A stretch of DNA of 26,209 nt, taken from positions 1-26,209 of the forward strand of contig DKPS01000029.1 in assembly GCA_002471345.1 (NCBI GenBank), written 5' to 3'. The notes beneath the pieces were generated by a model. That model worked only from the letters and a program-made list of their open reading frames with translations. It ran no database searches and was not told where the DNA came from. Both the position numbers and the translations under genes were made by a program. Shown in pieces: positions 8,326 to 16,417 of the stretch. Every line of letters starts with the position of its first letter. Position 1 is the stretch's first letter. The DNA comes from Saprospiraceae bacterium UBA7328. GTDB lineage: Bacteria; Bacteroidota; Bacteroidia; Chitinophagales; Saprospiraceae.

Positions 8326-10127
8326 AACCAACAATTGCAAAAGCTATCTCCATTTCACTTTCATTCTTCTTGATTATTGAAATTAGTATAGCCCAGACCA
8401 AGACGCTACAATTTGATTTTGATCAGAATGTCAAAGCCTCAGGTCAAGAGTTTAGTGGCAAACAACTTTCTTTCACAGATGGAATTGAAGGGAAAGCAGT
8501 TGTTTTCAATCCTGCCAAAGGATATACAAATCTTAGTCTCGACAATTTACAACTTGATGGCACTGAAGATTTTACAGTTCAATGTTGGATAAAGACTACT
8601 TCAAAAAAGCCTCAAGTGATTCTCTCCCAAAAACGCTTTCATAACAAAGGGATAGTATCGCAAAAAAACTCCGGATGGGCATTGTACAGTTCAGGTGGGA
8701 CATTCGGATGGAGTGTTGGTTCTGGTAATCGTAGAATTAATTATGAAAGAGACAATGGAGAAAAAATGTCTATAACCGATGGACAGTGGCATCAAATGAC
8801 GCTAACCTACAGTAAATCACTTTCTGAATTTCGTCTTTATTATGACGGTCAAAACAAGGCTATTTACAAAGTAAATTTTGACTTTTCTAACTTAGAGCCT
8901 CTAGTGATTGGATCAATAAAAGACCCCTCCAACATGAGCACTGCCTACTCTTCTGAAATAAAAATTGGACTTGATAAATTACAGAATTTAGTCGAAGCAT
9001 TCAATGACTTAGACCTAGAACCTTTGAAAAATGATGAGTTCTTAGATCTTATCGTTTCTCCAGAAGATGTATTGAATAAAAAGTTAGAGAACATAGACAA
9101 TGTCCAAAAAGTGAGTAAAGAAAATCTTACTAACTCATTGGAAATAAGAAAAGAGTTGGTATCTAATCCCTATACCGTCTTTCAGAACAGGTCACTTACC
9201 GACCTTAAACCCGTCAGCAAAATATATGAATTACAATCAGGAAAGGTTGTAATCAACGATACTGTGGCCAAATCTTTTACTGAAGATGAAAATCTATATC
9301 CTTCTGATTTTGCTATGGATAACTTATCAATCTGGGAAGAGACAATGGGCGCTAAGGATATCCTTACGAGTTATACTAATTTCAAGGAAGCCAATAAATC
9401 AAATGTACCCGAGAATCTCAAAGATCTCACTGTAGGAGTATGGAATATATGGCATGGAGGAATACATTGGACAAAGGAGAAAGACGGCTGGGACTCACGA
9501 CAGCGAATTGTAGAAATGATTAAAGAAAAAAATATTGATGTCATTTTGATGCAGGAAACCTACTCAGCCGGAGATCTTATTGCAGCAGAATTAGGTTACT
9601 ACTTTGCTACCACTTCTGACTGGGACTACAGATACCAGGGTGCTAACATTTCTGTGATAAGTCGCTTCCCTATAGAAGAGGTGCAGGTTTTAGAAGAAAC
9701 AGAATTTAATAATGTAGCTATTAAAATGACTCTAAGTGAAAGTCAGGAGATCTGGGCAATGTCAAATTGGTATGGTATGTCCAATTTCGAGTCTGTTTAC
9801 AATTTTCATGAAACCAGATTTGAGAATACCGATAATGTTCCTGTGCTATTTGGAGGTGACTTTAATGCAGTACCACACACTGATGGAGGGGACAGTCCGG
9901 CATCTAAAAAATTGTTAGATGCAGGTTTTACGGATGCTTTTAGGAGTTTATATCCAGATGTTGATAAGGATCCAGGTTTCTCTCACAGAAGTGGAGAGCG
10001 CATCGATCAATTATACTATAAGGGCAAAGGATTAAGCAATACATTTACCGAAACTATTTCTTCATGGCCCACAGGTTTTCCTTCAGATCATTATTTGATT
10101 CTGTCAAAATTTGAACTGAATTATTAA
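8322..10127 (+). CDS. Exported LamG-like / endonuclease-exonuclease-phosphatase protein
   Basis: A 601-residue exported protein. A signal peptide (about 1-25, ending before Q-T-K) is followed by a concanavalin A-like LamG domain (about 28-225; DFTVQCWIKT, DGQWHQMTLTY, FRLYYDGQ). A helical linker (about 225-365) leads to an EEP (DNase I-like) domain from about 367. Metal and catalytic positions are visible: N375 in VGVWNIWHGG, E412 in ILMQET, D513/N515 in FGGDFNAVP and D589-H590 in PSDHYLI. The family includes nucleases, sphingomyelinases and inositol-phosphate phosphatases, so the substrate is a phosphoester but not otherwise fixed. It is followed 20 bases later by a second EEP gene, likely in one operon. 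Confidence 0.87.
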   Translation: MKPTIAKAISISLSFFLIIEISIAQTKTLQFDFDQNVKASGQEFSGKQLSFTDGIEGKAVVFNPAKGYTNLSLDNLQLDGTEDFTVQCWIKTTSKKPQVILSQKRFHNKGIVSQKNSGWALYSSGGTFGWSVGSGNRRINYERDNGEKMSITDGQWHQMTLTYSKSLSEFRLYYDGQNKAIYKVNFDFSNLEPLVIGSIKDPSNMSTAYSSEIKIGLDKLQNLVEAFNDLDLEPLKNDEFLDLIVSPEDVLNKKLENIDNVQKVSKENLTNSLEIRKELVSNPYTVFQNRSLTDLKPVSKIYELQSGKVVINDTVAKSFTEDENLYPSDFAMDNLSIWEETMGAKDILTSYTNFKEANKSNVPENLKDLTVGVWNIWHGGIHWTKEKDGWDSRQRIVEMIKEKNIDVILMQETYSAGDLIAAELGYYFATTSDWDYRYQGANISVISRFPIEEVQVLEETEFNNVAIKMTLSESQEIWAMSNWYGMSNFESVYNFHETRFENTDNVPVLFGGDFNAVPHTDGGDSPASKKLLDAGFTDAFRSLYPDVDKDPGFSHRSGERIDQLYYKGKGLSNTFTETISSWPTGFPSDHYLILSKFELNY

Positions 10128-10147
10128 TCACCAATTTGACAAACAGA

Positions 10148-10945
10148 ATGAATTTGAAAACATCAATTATCTTATGTCTTATTCTAGCAAGTTGTGCATC
10201 ATGGTCGCAGGAAATTGTAGATAGTAGCAAAATTGTAAAAGCCCTCTCGTTTAACATTCTTCATGGTAAAACAACTAAAGGAGATTTCAATTTAGATGTT
10301 TTAGCAAATCTTATAAAAGATGCAGACCCTGATTTTGTAGCTATGCAAGAAGTGGATTTTAAGGTTAACAGGTCCAAAAAATATGATCTGGTTACAGAAC
10401 TAGGATGGCGAACACATATGGCCCCCATCTTTGCAAGAGCTATGTATTATGATGGTGGAGAGTATGGTGAGGGAGCATTATCCAAGTATAGTTTTATAAG
10501 TACAAGAAATATCTCGCTTCCCCATCTTCAAGGAGAGGAACCAAGGGCAGCAATTGAAATTGTTGTTGAGTTGCCTTCAGGAGACACTATTGCTTTTGTA
10601 GGCACTCATTTTGCTCATGAAGGAAATGCTGGAAGAGAAATACAAGCCAAAAAGATCAACGCAGTATTCTCAAAAAATAAGTACCCCACCATTTTAGTAG
10701 GCGACCTCAATGCGACTCCGGGAAGCGAGCCGATTAATATACTTGAAGAAATGTGGACAGCTACTTACGAAAAGGACATTCCTCTGCCCACCTATCCATC
10801 AGATAACCCAACTGTAAAAATTGACTATGTAATGTTTTACCCAAAAGACAGATGGAAGATTATTGATCGAAGAGTTATTCAAGATACGATTGCCTCTGAT
10901 CACTGTGCTTATTTAGTAACATTAGAATTAGTTGATAAAGAATAA
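10148..10945 (+). CDS. Exported endonuclease/exonuclease/phosphatase family protein
   Basis: A stand-alone EEP domain of 265 residues. The ATG at 10148 is preferred to a TTG at 10136 because it starts M-N-L-K followed directly by the hydrophobic signal core. The signal ends in a lipobox-like LILASC (Cys18), so it may be a lipoprotein. Catalytic positions: N36 in LSFNILHG, E68 in AMQEVD, D186/N188 in VGDLNATPG and D251-H252 in SDHCAYL. GTHFAHEGN carries the family's catalytic-region His. The E-V-D and N-R-S pattern resembles bacterial EEP proteins near metal-dependent hydrolases. Only 20 bases from the LamG-EEP gene, it is likely a partner or paralogue acting on the same class of phosphoesters. 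Confidence 0.87.
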   Translation: MNLKTSIILCLILASCASWSQEIVDSSKIVKALSFNILHGKTTKGDFNLDVLANLIKDADPDFVAMQEVDFKVNRSKKYDLVTELGWRTHMAPIFARAMYYDGGEYGEGALSKYSFISTRNISLPHLQGEEPRAAIEIVVELPSGDTIAFVGTHFAHEGNAGREIQAKKINAVFSKNKYPTILVGDLNATPGSEPINILEEMWTATYEKDIPLPTYPSDNPTVKIDYVMFYPKDRWKIIDRRVIQDTIASDHCAYLVTLELVDKE

Positions 10946-11014
10946 AATCTGGGTCAAAATTGAAGTGTCTTCGACTATCAAACAATATCATATCTCACAC
11001 TTAACACAATCACC

Positions 11015-12190
11015 ATGAAAAGAACATTTATAGTTTTTACAATAATGCTCATTTGTTTTCAGGCATACGGGCAAAAACCAAGAGCACGAGATCTTGGTGT
11101 TCCATTTGCAGGAAAAACAGGTGTATACAATGCGATTACAGATGTAAAAGGAGTGGAAGTAGGATATAGCACCATAATTTCTGGAGAAGGAGAAAATATT
11201 ATAGGCGAAGGTCCTATAAGAACTGGGGTGACAGCGATTTTTCCTAGAGGAAGATCTAAAAAATTCAGTCCTGTTTATGCTAATTGGTACAGTCTAAATG
11301 GAAATGGTGAAATGACAGGTACCACTTGGGTGACTGAATCAGGGTTTCTTGAAACTCCAATTATGATTACCAATACAAATAGTGTTGGAGTGGTAAGAGA
11401 TGCGGTATTAAAATGGTATGTAGATACCGATTGGTATAATGGTGAAGGCTGGTGGTATACCTATCCTGTTGTTGGAGAAACCTACGATGGATTTCTAAAT
11501 GACATCTATGGATTTCATGTAAAAGAAGCAAACGTTTTGGAAGCCATAAACAATGCTTCCACAGGTAAAATTGAAGAAGGAAATATTGGAGGGGGAACAG
11601 GAATGATGTGCTTAGGTTTCAAAGGAGGAACAGGTACTTCCTCTAGAGTTATAACAGTAAAGGATTCTACTTATACCGTTGGGGTATTGGTGCAATCTAA
11701 TTTTGGTGGAAAAAGGAACTTTACAGTTGCAGGTGTACCTGTTGGGCAAGAGTTAAGAGATACACTAAACTATGTCTACAACGCAGCTCCGAAATCAAGA
11801 AGACAAGATGGAGATGGCTCTATTATAGTCATTGTAGCCACGGATGCTCCATTTCTACCACATCAACTTAAAAGAATTGCTCAAAGAGTTCCTCTGGGAA
11901 TAGGAATTGTTGGTGGTCGAGGTAGTAACGGTTCAGGAGATATATTTTTGGCTTTTTCTACCGCCAATGAAGAGGCATTTAATAGAGATAATACAACAAC
12001 AATACGGACATTTTCGAATGATCTAATCACACCTTTTTTTGATGCTACAGTTCAATGTGTAGAGGAGGCAATAATCAATGCTATGGTTGGAGCAGAAACC
12101 ATGGAAGGAATAAATGGTAATAAAGCATATGCATTACCCCATGACCTACTCATAGAAACGCTAAAAAAATATAATCGGATAAAGGAATAA
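11015..12190 (+). CDS. Exported DmpA-type P1 aminopeptidase (peptidase family S58)
   Basis: A 391-residue exported enzyme with a signal peptide (about 1-19, cut before Q-K-P). It belongs to the DmpA/OAT N-terminal-nucleophile family, which self-cleaves between Gly and Ser or Thr to make an alpha-beta heterodimer and then removes N-terminal residues, including D- or beta-amino acids in some members. The autoprocessing site is visible as DGDGSIIVIVATDAPF, with G268-S269 as the likely scissile pair. Other family marks: the N-terminal GVYNAITDVKGVEVG, the GPIRTGVTA segment, GNIGGGTGM and LVQSNFGG. Length is normal. It may recycle peptides or D-amino acids from the periplasm or medium. It sits between the EEP genes and the TrpF-like gene on the same strand. 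Confidence 0.9.
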   Translation: MKRTFIVFTIMLICFQAYGQKPRARDLGVPFAGKTGVYNAITDVKGVEVGYSTIISGEGENIIGEGPIRTGVTAIFPRGRSKKFSPVYANWYSLNGNGEMTGTTWVTESGFLETPIMITNTNSVGVVRDAVLKWYVDTDWYNGEGWWYTYPVVGETYDGFLNDIYGFHVKEANVLEAINNASTGKIEEGNIGGGTGMMCLGFKGGTGTSSRVITVKDSTYTVGVLVQSNFGGKRNFTVAGVPVGQELRDTLNYVYNAAPKSRRQDGDGSIIVIVATDAPFLPHQLKRIAQRVPLGIGIVGGRGSNGSGDIFLAFSTANEEAFNRDNTTTIRTFSNDLITPFFDATVQCVEEAIINAMVGAETMEGINGNKAYALPHDLLIETLKKYNRIKE

Positions 12191-12269
12191 GATCAGAGAT
12201 CATAGTATCAAAGATTATAGAGTTAGTCAGCTTTTATATCAAGAACTGAATTAATATAAACGTGAGAAA

Positions 12270-12947
12270 ATGCATGGAATACTATATCCAAAGGTTAAGA
12301 TTTGTTGCGTCAAAACAAAGGCTGAGTCCGAGATCGCCATTCGATATGGGGCAAAGGCCATAGGGCTAGTTGGACCAATGCCTAGTGGACCAGGTCAAAT
12401 AAGAAATGAGCTCATCAAAGAAATAGCGGCTTCTACTCCGATTAACATTGATACGTTTTTATTGACAAGTGAAACAGACAGTTCGAAAATTATTGAGCAC
12501 TATAAAAAAGTAAATACTAACACAATTCAAATAGTTGATGAATTGGATGAAAGGAACTATAACTTAATCAGAGATGAGCTTCCTTCAGTAGAAATAGTTC
12601 AAGTCATCCATGTTCTCGACAATAATACGATTGAAGAGGCCATAGAAATATCAAAGTTTGTGGACTACATATTGCTCGATAGTGGAAATCCCAACCTGAA
12701 AGTAAAGACTCTAGGAGGTACAGGAAAAGTTCATGATTGGACTATTAGTAAAACAATAAGACAAGAGGTTGATATTCCTATTTATCTTGCTGGAGGACTA
12801 AATGAAAACAACATTGAAGAAGCCATAGAAACAGTACAACCTTATGGTATTGATTTATGCAGTGGAGTCAGAACAAATGATGTATTAGATGAGATAAAAA
12901 TTCGATCCTTTTTTGAAAAAATCAAACCTACTTCAGACCTCTTATGA
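12270..12947 (+). CDS. Orphan TrpF-like (phosphoribosylanthranilate isomerase family) protein
   Basis: A 225-residue TIM barrel of the PRAI family. Key positions are kept: the catalytic Cys in VKICCVKT (C12, family motif K-I-C-G), the general-base Asp in YILLDSGN (D137), the phosphate loops LGGTGKVHDW and LAGGLNENN, and SGVRTNDV near the C-terminus. It stands outside any trp operon, the residue after the catalytic Cys is Cys rather than Gly, and SGVE is changed to SGVR. So it may be a paralogue with a different substrate instead of the tryptophan enzyme. It lies 79 bases after the aminopeptidase gene and is convergent with the cupin gene. Confidence 0.8.
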   Translation: MHGILYPKVKICCVKTKAESEIAIRYGAKAIGLVGPMPSGPGQIRNELIKEIAASTPINIDTFLLTSETDSSKIIEHYKKVNTNTIQIVDELDERNYNLIRDELPSVEIVQVIHVLDNNTIEEAIEISKFVDYILLDSGNPNLKVKTLGGTGKVHDWTISKTIRQEVDIPIYLAGGLNENNIEEAIETVQPYGIDLCSGVRTNDVLDEIKIRSFFEKIKPTSDLL

Positions 12948-13015
12948 TCTAAATAAATATGATCTTTTACATCATTGCCAATTAAACATAATTCGAAGGC
13001 ATACTAGCTAGAAAC

Positions 13016-13468
13016 TTAAACCTCTTGTGGTAACTTGATATGCATATCATAGTCTGCTGCAGTTTGCATTACCTTATTTATAATGCTTTCGTCAACTGAC
13101 TTTTTCATTGCGTCTGCTTCTGTAGCAGAAACTCCCATATCTTCAAAGAAGGAAAGAAATCCTTTTGGGCTATGAATGTTAATCCACTTGCATTTAGTAG
13201 ATCCAGCATTATTAAAAGTATGGACAATATTGGGAGGAAAATCCACAGACTCGCCTTGTTTTAATACTTTGACCTCTCCATTTATCATAAACTCCATTTC
13301 TCCTTCTAATACCATAAACATTTCATTTGTAGTAGAGTGAGAATGAGGAGGTGGACCAGGAACATTTGGATCTGTTTCACCTATTACCATGTCAAAATCT
13401 CCAGAAACCTGAACTGGGCTTATATGATGACCCAAAACCCATAAATTATTTTCTTTTTCCATTTTCAT
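13016..13468 (-). CDS. Small cupin-domain protein under TetR control
   Basis: A 150-residue single-cupin protein. Motif 1 is visible as PPHSHSTTNEMFMVLEG with metal ligands H42, H44 and E49; motif 2 as GESVDFPPNIVHTFNN with H83. This is the canonical HxH-E-H set for a mononuclear metal. No signal peptide. The helical C-terminus (about 105-150) is common in small cupins resembling quercetin-dioxygenase or storage-type proteins; the substrate cannot be named. It is transcribed divergently from a TetR regulator, and one of two related palindromes (13480-13497) lies just upstream of its start, so TetR-type repression released by a small ligand is likely. The cupin may act on that ligand. Confidence 0.87.
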   Translation of the reverse strand: MKMEKENNLWVLGHHISPVQVSGDFDMVIGETDPNVPGPPPHSHSTTNEMFMVLEGEMEFMINGEVKVLKQGESVDFPPNIVHTFNNAGSTKCKWINIHSPKGFLSFFEDMGVSATEADAMKKSVDESIINKVMQTAADYDMHIKLPQEV

Positions 13469-13479
13469 TTTTTTGTTTT

Positions 13480-13497
13480 ATGAGACAACTATCTCAC
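13480..13497. promoter_or_regulatory. Predicted TetR operator O1 (cupin side)
   Basis: The sequence ATGAGACAACTATCTCAC is an imperfect palindrome (6 of 8 arm positions pair) that matches O2 in layout: ATGAGA-x6-TCTCA/C. It lies 12-29 bases upstream of the cupin start and overlaps a possible minus-strand -7 element (TAGTTGTC). The shared half-sites suggest binding by the divergent TetR protein. Confidence 0.6.
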
Positions 13498-13513
13498 AAA
13501 CATAGATGCAAAT

Positions 13514-13544
13514 TTTGGAATATCCAAATTTTATGAGACATTTG
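13514..13544 (+). promoter_or_regulatory. Candidate tetR promoter (Bacteroidota type)
   Basis: TTTG at 13514-13517 and GACATTTG at 13537-13544 are separated by 19 bases and match the Bacteroidota -33 TTTG / -7 TAnnTTTG pattern with one mismatch. Transcription would begin near 13549-13552, at or next to the tetR ATG, implying a very short leader or a leaderless message. The -33 element sits in a perfect inverted repeat (TTTGGA-ATA-TCCAAA, 13514-13528). Confidence 0.4.
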
Positions 13545-13550
13545 TCTCAT
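13533..13550. promoter_or_regulatory. Predicted TetR operator O2, overlapping tetR start codon
   Basis: The sequence ATGAGACATTTGTCTCAT is a perfect palindrome with 8-base arms and a TT centre, the size and symmetry usual for TetR-family operators. It ends at 13550, inside the tetR ATG (13549-13551), and covers the candidate -7 element. It strongly suggests negative autoregulation. Confidence 0.7.
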
Positions 13551-14151
13551 GAAAAACAATGATCAGCCGAGTGGTAGGGTAAAACAAAAACTTCAAACCA
13601 GGTCAGAAATATTAAAAGCCACAAGAGCTTTGATGAAGAAAAAGCAAAAAATATCAATGGACGATATTGCTGAGAAAGCAAAAATCTCCAGAGCAACCTT
13701 ATATAGGTACTACTCTAATATAGATATCCTCGTAACAGAAGCGTCCTTGCATATACAATTTAAGTCCCCAGATCAATTATCAGAAGAAGTAAATGAAATG
13801 CCTCTTCTCCATAGAATCCATCATATACAAAAGCATTATAATACGCTGTCACAAAAAAATGAGATAGTTTTTAGGCGATACATAAGTGCGGTCCTAAAAG
13901 AATCGATTATTTCAAAAAAACAACTCAGAGGAGCTCGGAGAATAGAATCATTAAAAAAAGCATTAAGACCATTCAAAGGCGAGTATGATAATGATACTTA
14001 CAATAAACTAATCTCGATTTCTTCTGTCCTTATGGGAATAGATCCTCTTATCACTTGTAAAGATGTATGCAATCTAAACAATGAAGAGTCAAATACTATA
14101 CTAGAGTGGGGAATTGAAATGATTCTTAAAGGAATATCTCAAGACAAATAA
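13549..14151 (+). CDS. TetR-family transcriptional regulator
   Basis: A 200-residue regulator. The N-terminal TetR_N DNA-binding domain (about 12-60) shows RSEILKATRALMKKK, the recognition helix-turn-helix SMDDIAEKAKISRATLYRYY and the following NIDILVTEA. The C-terminal ligand domain (about 75-200) is all-helical and not recognisable to a subfamily. The ATG at 13549 is the only sensible start (next in-frame Met is residue 29, inside the HTH). It is divergent from the cupin gene, with two palindromic operators in the 80-base gap; it most likely represses both itself and the cupin until a small ligand binds. Confidence 0.92.
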   Translation: MKNNDQPSGRVKQKLQTRSEILKATRALMKKKQKISMDDIAEKAKISRATLYRYYSNIDILVTEASLHIQFKSPDQLSEEVNEMPLLHRIHHIQKHYNTLSQKNEIVFRRYISAVLKESIISKKQLRGARRIESLKKALRPFKGEYDNDTYNKLISISSVLMGIDPLITCKDVCNLNNEESNTILEWGIEMILKGISQDK

Positions 14152-14208
14152 ACATCAGATCTAAGCACTAATTAAAATACCAGTCTTGCATTCATTATGC
14201 CTTATGAT

Positions 14209-14230
14209 TTCTTGGTCTATGATCCAAGAA
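14209..14230. repeat. Inverted repeat downstream of tetR
   Basis: TTCTTGG and CCAAGAA form perfect 7-base arms around an 8-base loop. It lies 58 bases after the tetR stop and 84 before the next gene. No strong T run follows directly (a TTTTA lies 12 bases on), so it may be a weak terminator or an operator for the downstream hydrolase. Confidence 0.35.
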
Positions 14231-14313
14231 CACTGATTCTTTTATAAAGGAACATGCAAGTCCAAATAATTAAATCCCTATTTTAGATTCAATCCTTCTA
14301 TAAATTGTAATCA

Positions 14314-15975
14314 ATGAAATCTGTTATTCAACTTTTTACTTTTTCAATACTATTTCTTCTCAGTAATCAAATTGATGCTCAAATCAATCCAAATCAATTG
14401 TCCAAAATAGACAGTTTGTTCGTCAGCTGGAATGTACCTAATCATCCTGGCGGAGCAGTTGGTATTTTGAAAGACGGTAAAACTATATTTTCAAAAGCTT
14501 ATGGATTAGCAAGTTTAGAATACCTATTACCTAATTCTACTGAAACCATATTCAATACTGGCTCTGTTTCAAAACAGTTTACTGCAATGGGTATTGTTCT
14601 TTTAGAGGAGCAAGGTCTGCTGACTTTTGATGATGATATAAGAAAACATATTCCTGAATTGCCAATTTTCAAAGAGACTATTACCATCCGTCATTTAATG
14701 CATCATACAAGTGGTCTCAGAAGTTTACATGCTCTTTTTGCCCTAGCAGGATGGAGAGGTGATGACTCCAGAACGAATGATGATCTGAATAGATTAATTC
14801 TAAATCAAAAAGATCTAAATTTTACACCCGGAGAAGAGTATCTATACTGTAATACCGGATATATGCTCATGGTGAATATCATTGAAAACATAAGCGGAGA
14901 AAAATTTACCCATTGGATGAAAAGTAACATTTTTGACGAGTTGGGCATGCACCACACCTATGTAGAAGACGAGTACTCCAGAGTGGTACCCAATAATGCA
15001 ACTTCCTATTATGGGTCAAAAACCTTTAGCCGAGCTGTAGAATATTGGGGTTATGTAGGATCAGGCAATATGCACTCTACCACTGATGATTTATTGACTT
15101 GGTTACAAAACTTCACTACTCCACAGAAAGGCTGGGAATCTGCATTTTCAAAAATGCTTACAACCACACCCTTTAATAGTGGTGCCCCCAATAGCTATGC
15201 TTTTGGTGTTGGAATAGGGAATCATGTAGGCAAAAAGACAGTAGGGCATGGAGGTGCAATAGGAGGATTCAGAGCTAACGTCAGAGCCTATTCAGAAGAT
15301 GATTTACATATTGCTGTACTCACTAATTTTTCTGCAGGAAATCCAGGTGGAAAGATCAATCAAATTGGACAAATAATATATGGAAATGTTGAAGACAGTG
15401 AAAATTCAAAGAGTGGAGAGTTAAAATCCATAGATATTTCTAATGAAAAACTGGCTCAACATGAAGGTAATTATTGGAACCCTAAACAAAAATTTGGAAG
15501 AAAGATTTATTTAAAAAACGATACACTTAGATACTCCAGATCAGAAACCAATGAAAGTCCTATTGTACCTATCAATAGCAACACTTTTAAAATGTTAGAA
15601 GTGGATGTTGATCTTTTCATAGAATTTAATGATAAGAATGCACAAATGATTGTCAAAGAAGAAGGTCAATCAGCTTCAATTTTTGATGGAATAGAAAATA
15701 CTGGCATGCCAAATCTGACTGAAATATCAGAATATGCTGGAAAATTTTACAGTCCTGAAGTTGAGACTTTTTACACAATCACAAGAGTAGACTCAAGCTT
15801 AATCTGTTATCATCCACGTCATGGAATAATAGAAACAGAAATTCTTTACAAAGACATATTATCTGCAAATTGGCCGTTAGGTATTATAGAATTCGAAAGA
15901 GACGAAAATGGCAATATCAATGGTGCATTTATGAGCAATGGAAGAGCACGGAACGTCTGGTTTAAGAAGGAATAA
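14314..15975 (+). CDS. Exported serine hydrolase, beta-lactamase class C / penicillin-binding fold
   Basis: A 553-residue exported enzyme with a signal peptide (about 1-22, ends D-A-Q). The beta-lactamase domain (about 30-350) has all three family motifs: S84-x-x-K in GSVSKQF, Y178-x-N in YCNTGYM, and the HxG motif H312-G-G in GHGGAIGG. The C-terminal part (about 370-550) is a beta-rich domain repeated in Bacteroidota members (DUF3471-like). Proteins of this type are mostly esterases, D-aminopeptidases or peptide hydrolases, not true beta-lactamases, so resistance should not be assumed. It lies 33 bases before the SnoaL-like gene on the same strand. Confidence 0.9.
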   Translation: MKSVIQLFTFSILFLLSNQIDAQINPNQLSKIDSLFVSWNVPNHPGGAVGILKDGKTIFSKAYGLASLEYLLPNSTETIFNTGSVSKQFTAMGIVLLEEQGLLTFDDDIRKHIPELPIFKETITIRHLMHHTSGLRSLHALFALAGWRGDDSRTNDDLNRLILNQKDLNFTPGEEYLYCNTGYMLMVNIIENISGEKFTHWMKSNIFDELGMHHTYVEDEYSRVVPNNATSYYGSKTFSRAVEYWGYVGSGNMHSTTDDLLTWLQNFTTPQKGWESAFSKMLTTTPFNSGAPNSYAFGVGIGNHVGKKTVGHGGAIGGFRANVRAYSEDDLHIAVLTNFSAGNPGGKINQIGQIIYGNVEDSENSKSGELKSIDISNEKLAQHEGNYWNPKQKFGRKIYLKNDTLRYSRSETNESPIVPINSNTFKMLEVDVDLFIEFNDKNAQMIVKEEGQSASIFDGIENTGMPNLTEISEYAGKFYSPEVETFYTITRVDSSLICYHPRHGIIETEILYKDILSANWPLGIIEFERDENGNINGAFMSNGRARNVWFKKE

Positions 15976-16008
15976 AGACAGTTTTTAACCCAAAAAAAGA
16001 AAATTAGA

Positions 16009-16368
16009 ATGAATACAAAAGCATTAGTTAAATCTTGGTTTGGTAAATGGGAAGAAGGGGATTTTATCAACTTGCCAATTTCGGATATATTTACTCACAC
16101 AAGCCCTTTTGGAATCATAGAAGGAAAAGAAGCATACCTACATGTAGTGAATGAAAATAGAGACAAATTCTTGGGCTATAAATTTGAAATACAAGATGAG
16201 ATTTATTTAGACAATAAAGCTTGTGTACGCTATAAGGCTAGTCAAAATGACTTTGACTTAGAAGTGAGTGAATGGTATTATATCCAAGACAACTTAATAG
16301 ATCGAATTATAGCTCACTATCACATTGGAGAAATCAAGAATGATAGGAAACTAAAGAATGAGAATTAG
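16009..16368 (+). CDS. SnoaL-like / NTF2-fold protein
   Basis: A 119-residue protein with the cone-shaped NTF2/SnoaL fold: N-terminal helix TKALVKSWFGKWEEGDF, then ISDIFTHTSPFGIIEGKEAYL (typical D-F-x-x-x-S/P-x-G-x-x-x-G pattern) and alternating beta strands EVSEWYYIQDNLIDRIIAHYHI. The acidic and histidine residues could form a small-molecule pocket as in ketosteroid-isomerase relatives, but most members have no known reaction. No signal peptide. It is probably co-transcribed with the upstream hydrolase. Confidence 0.8.
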   Translation: MNTKALVKSWFGKWEEGDFINLPISDIFTHTSPFGIIEGKEAYLHVVNENRDKFLGYKFEIQDEIYLDNKACVRYKASQNDFDLEVSEWYYIQDNLIDRIIAHYHIGEIKNDRKLKNEN

Positions 16369-16417
16369 AATAGGATCATTTTAATACAAGCCTACAGTTC
16401 GACCAAAAATGACATTT

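Noticed and set aside
14314..15975. Calling the serine hydrolase an antibiotic-resistance beta-lactamase
   Set aside because: The fold motifs are shared with esterases and D-peptidases, and the long C-terminal beta domain is typical of non-resistance members.
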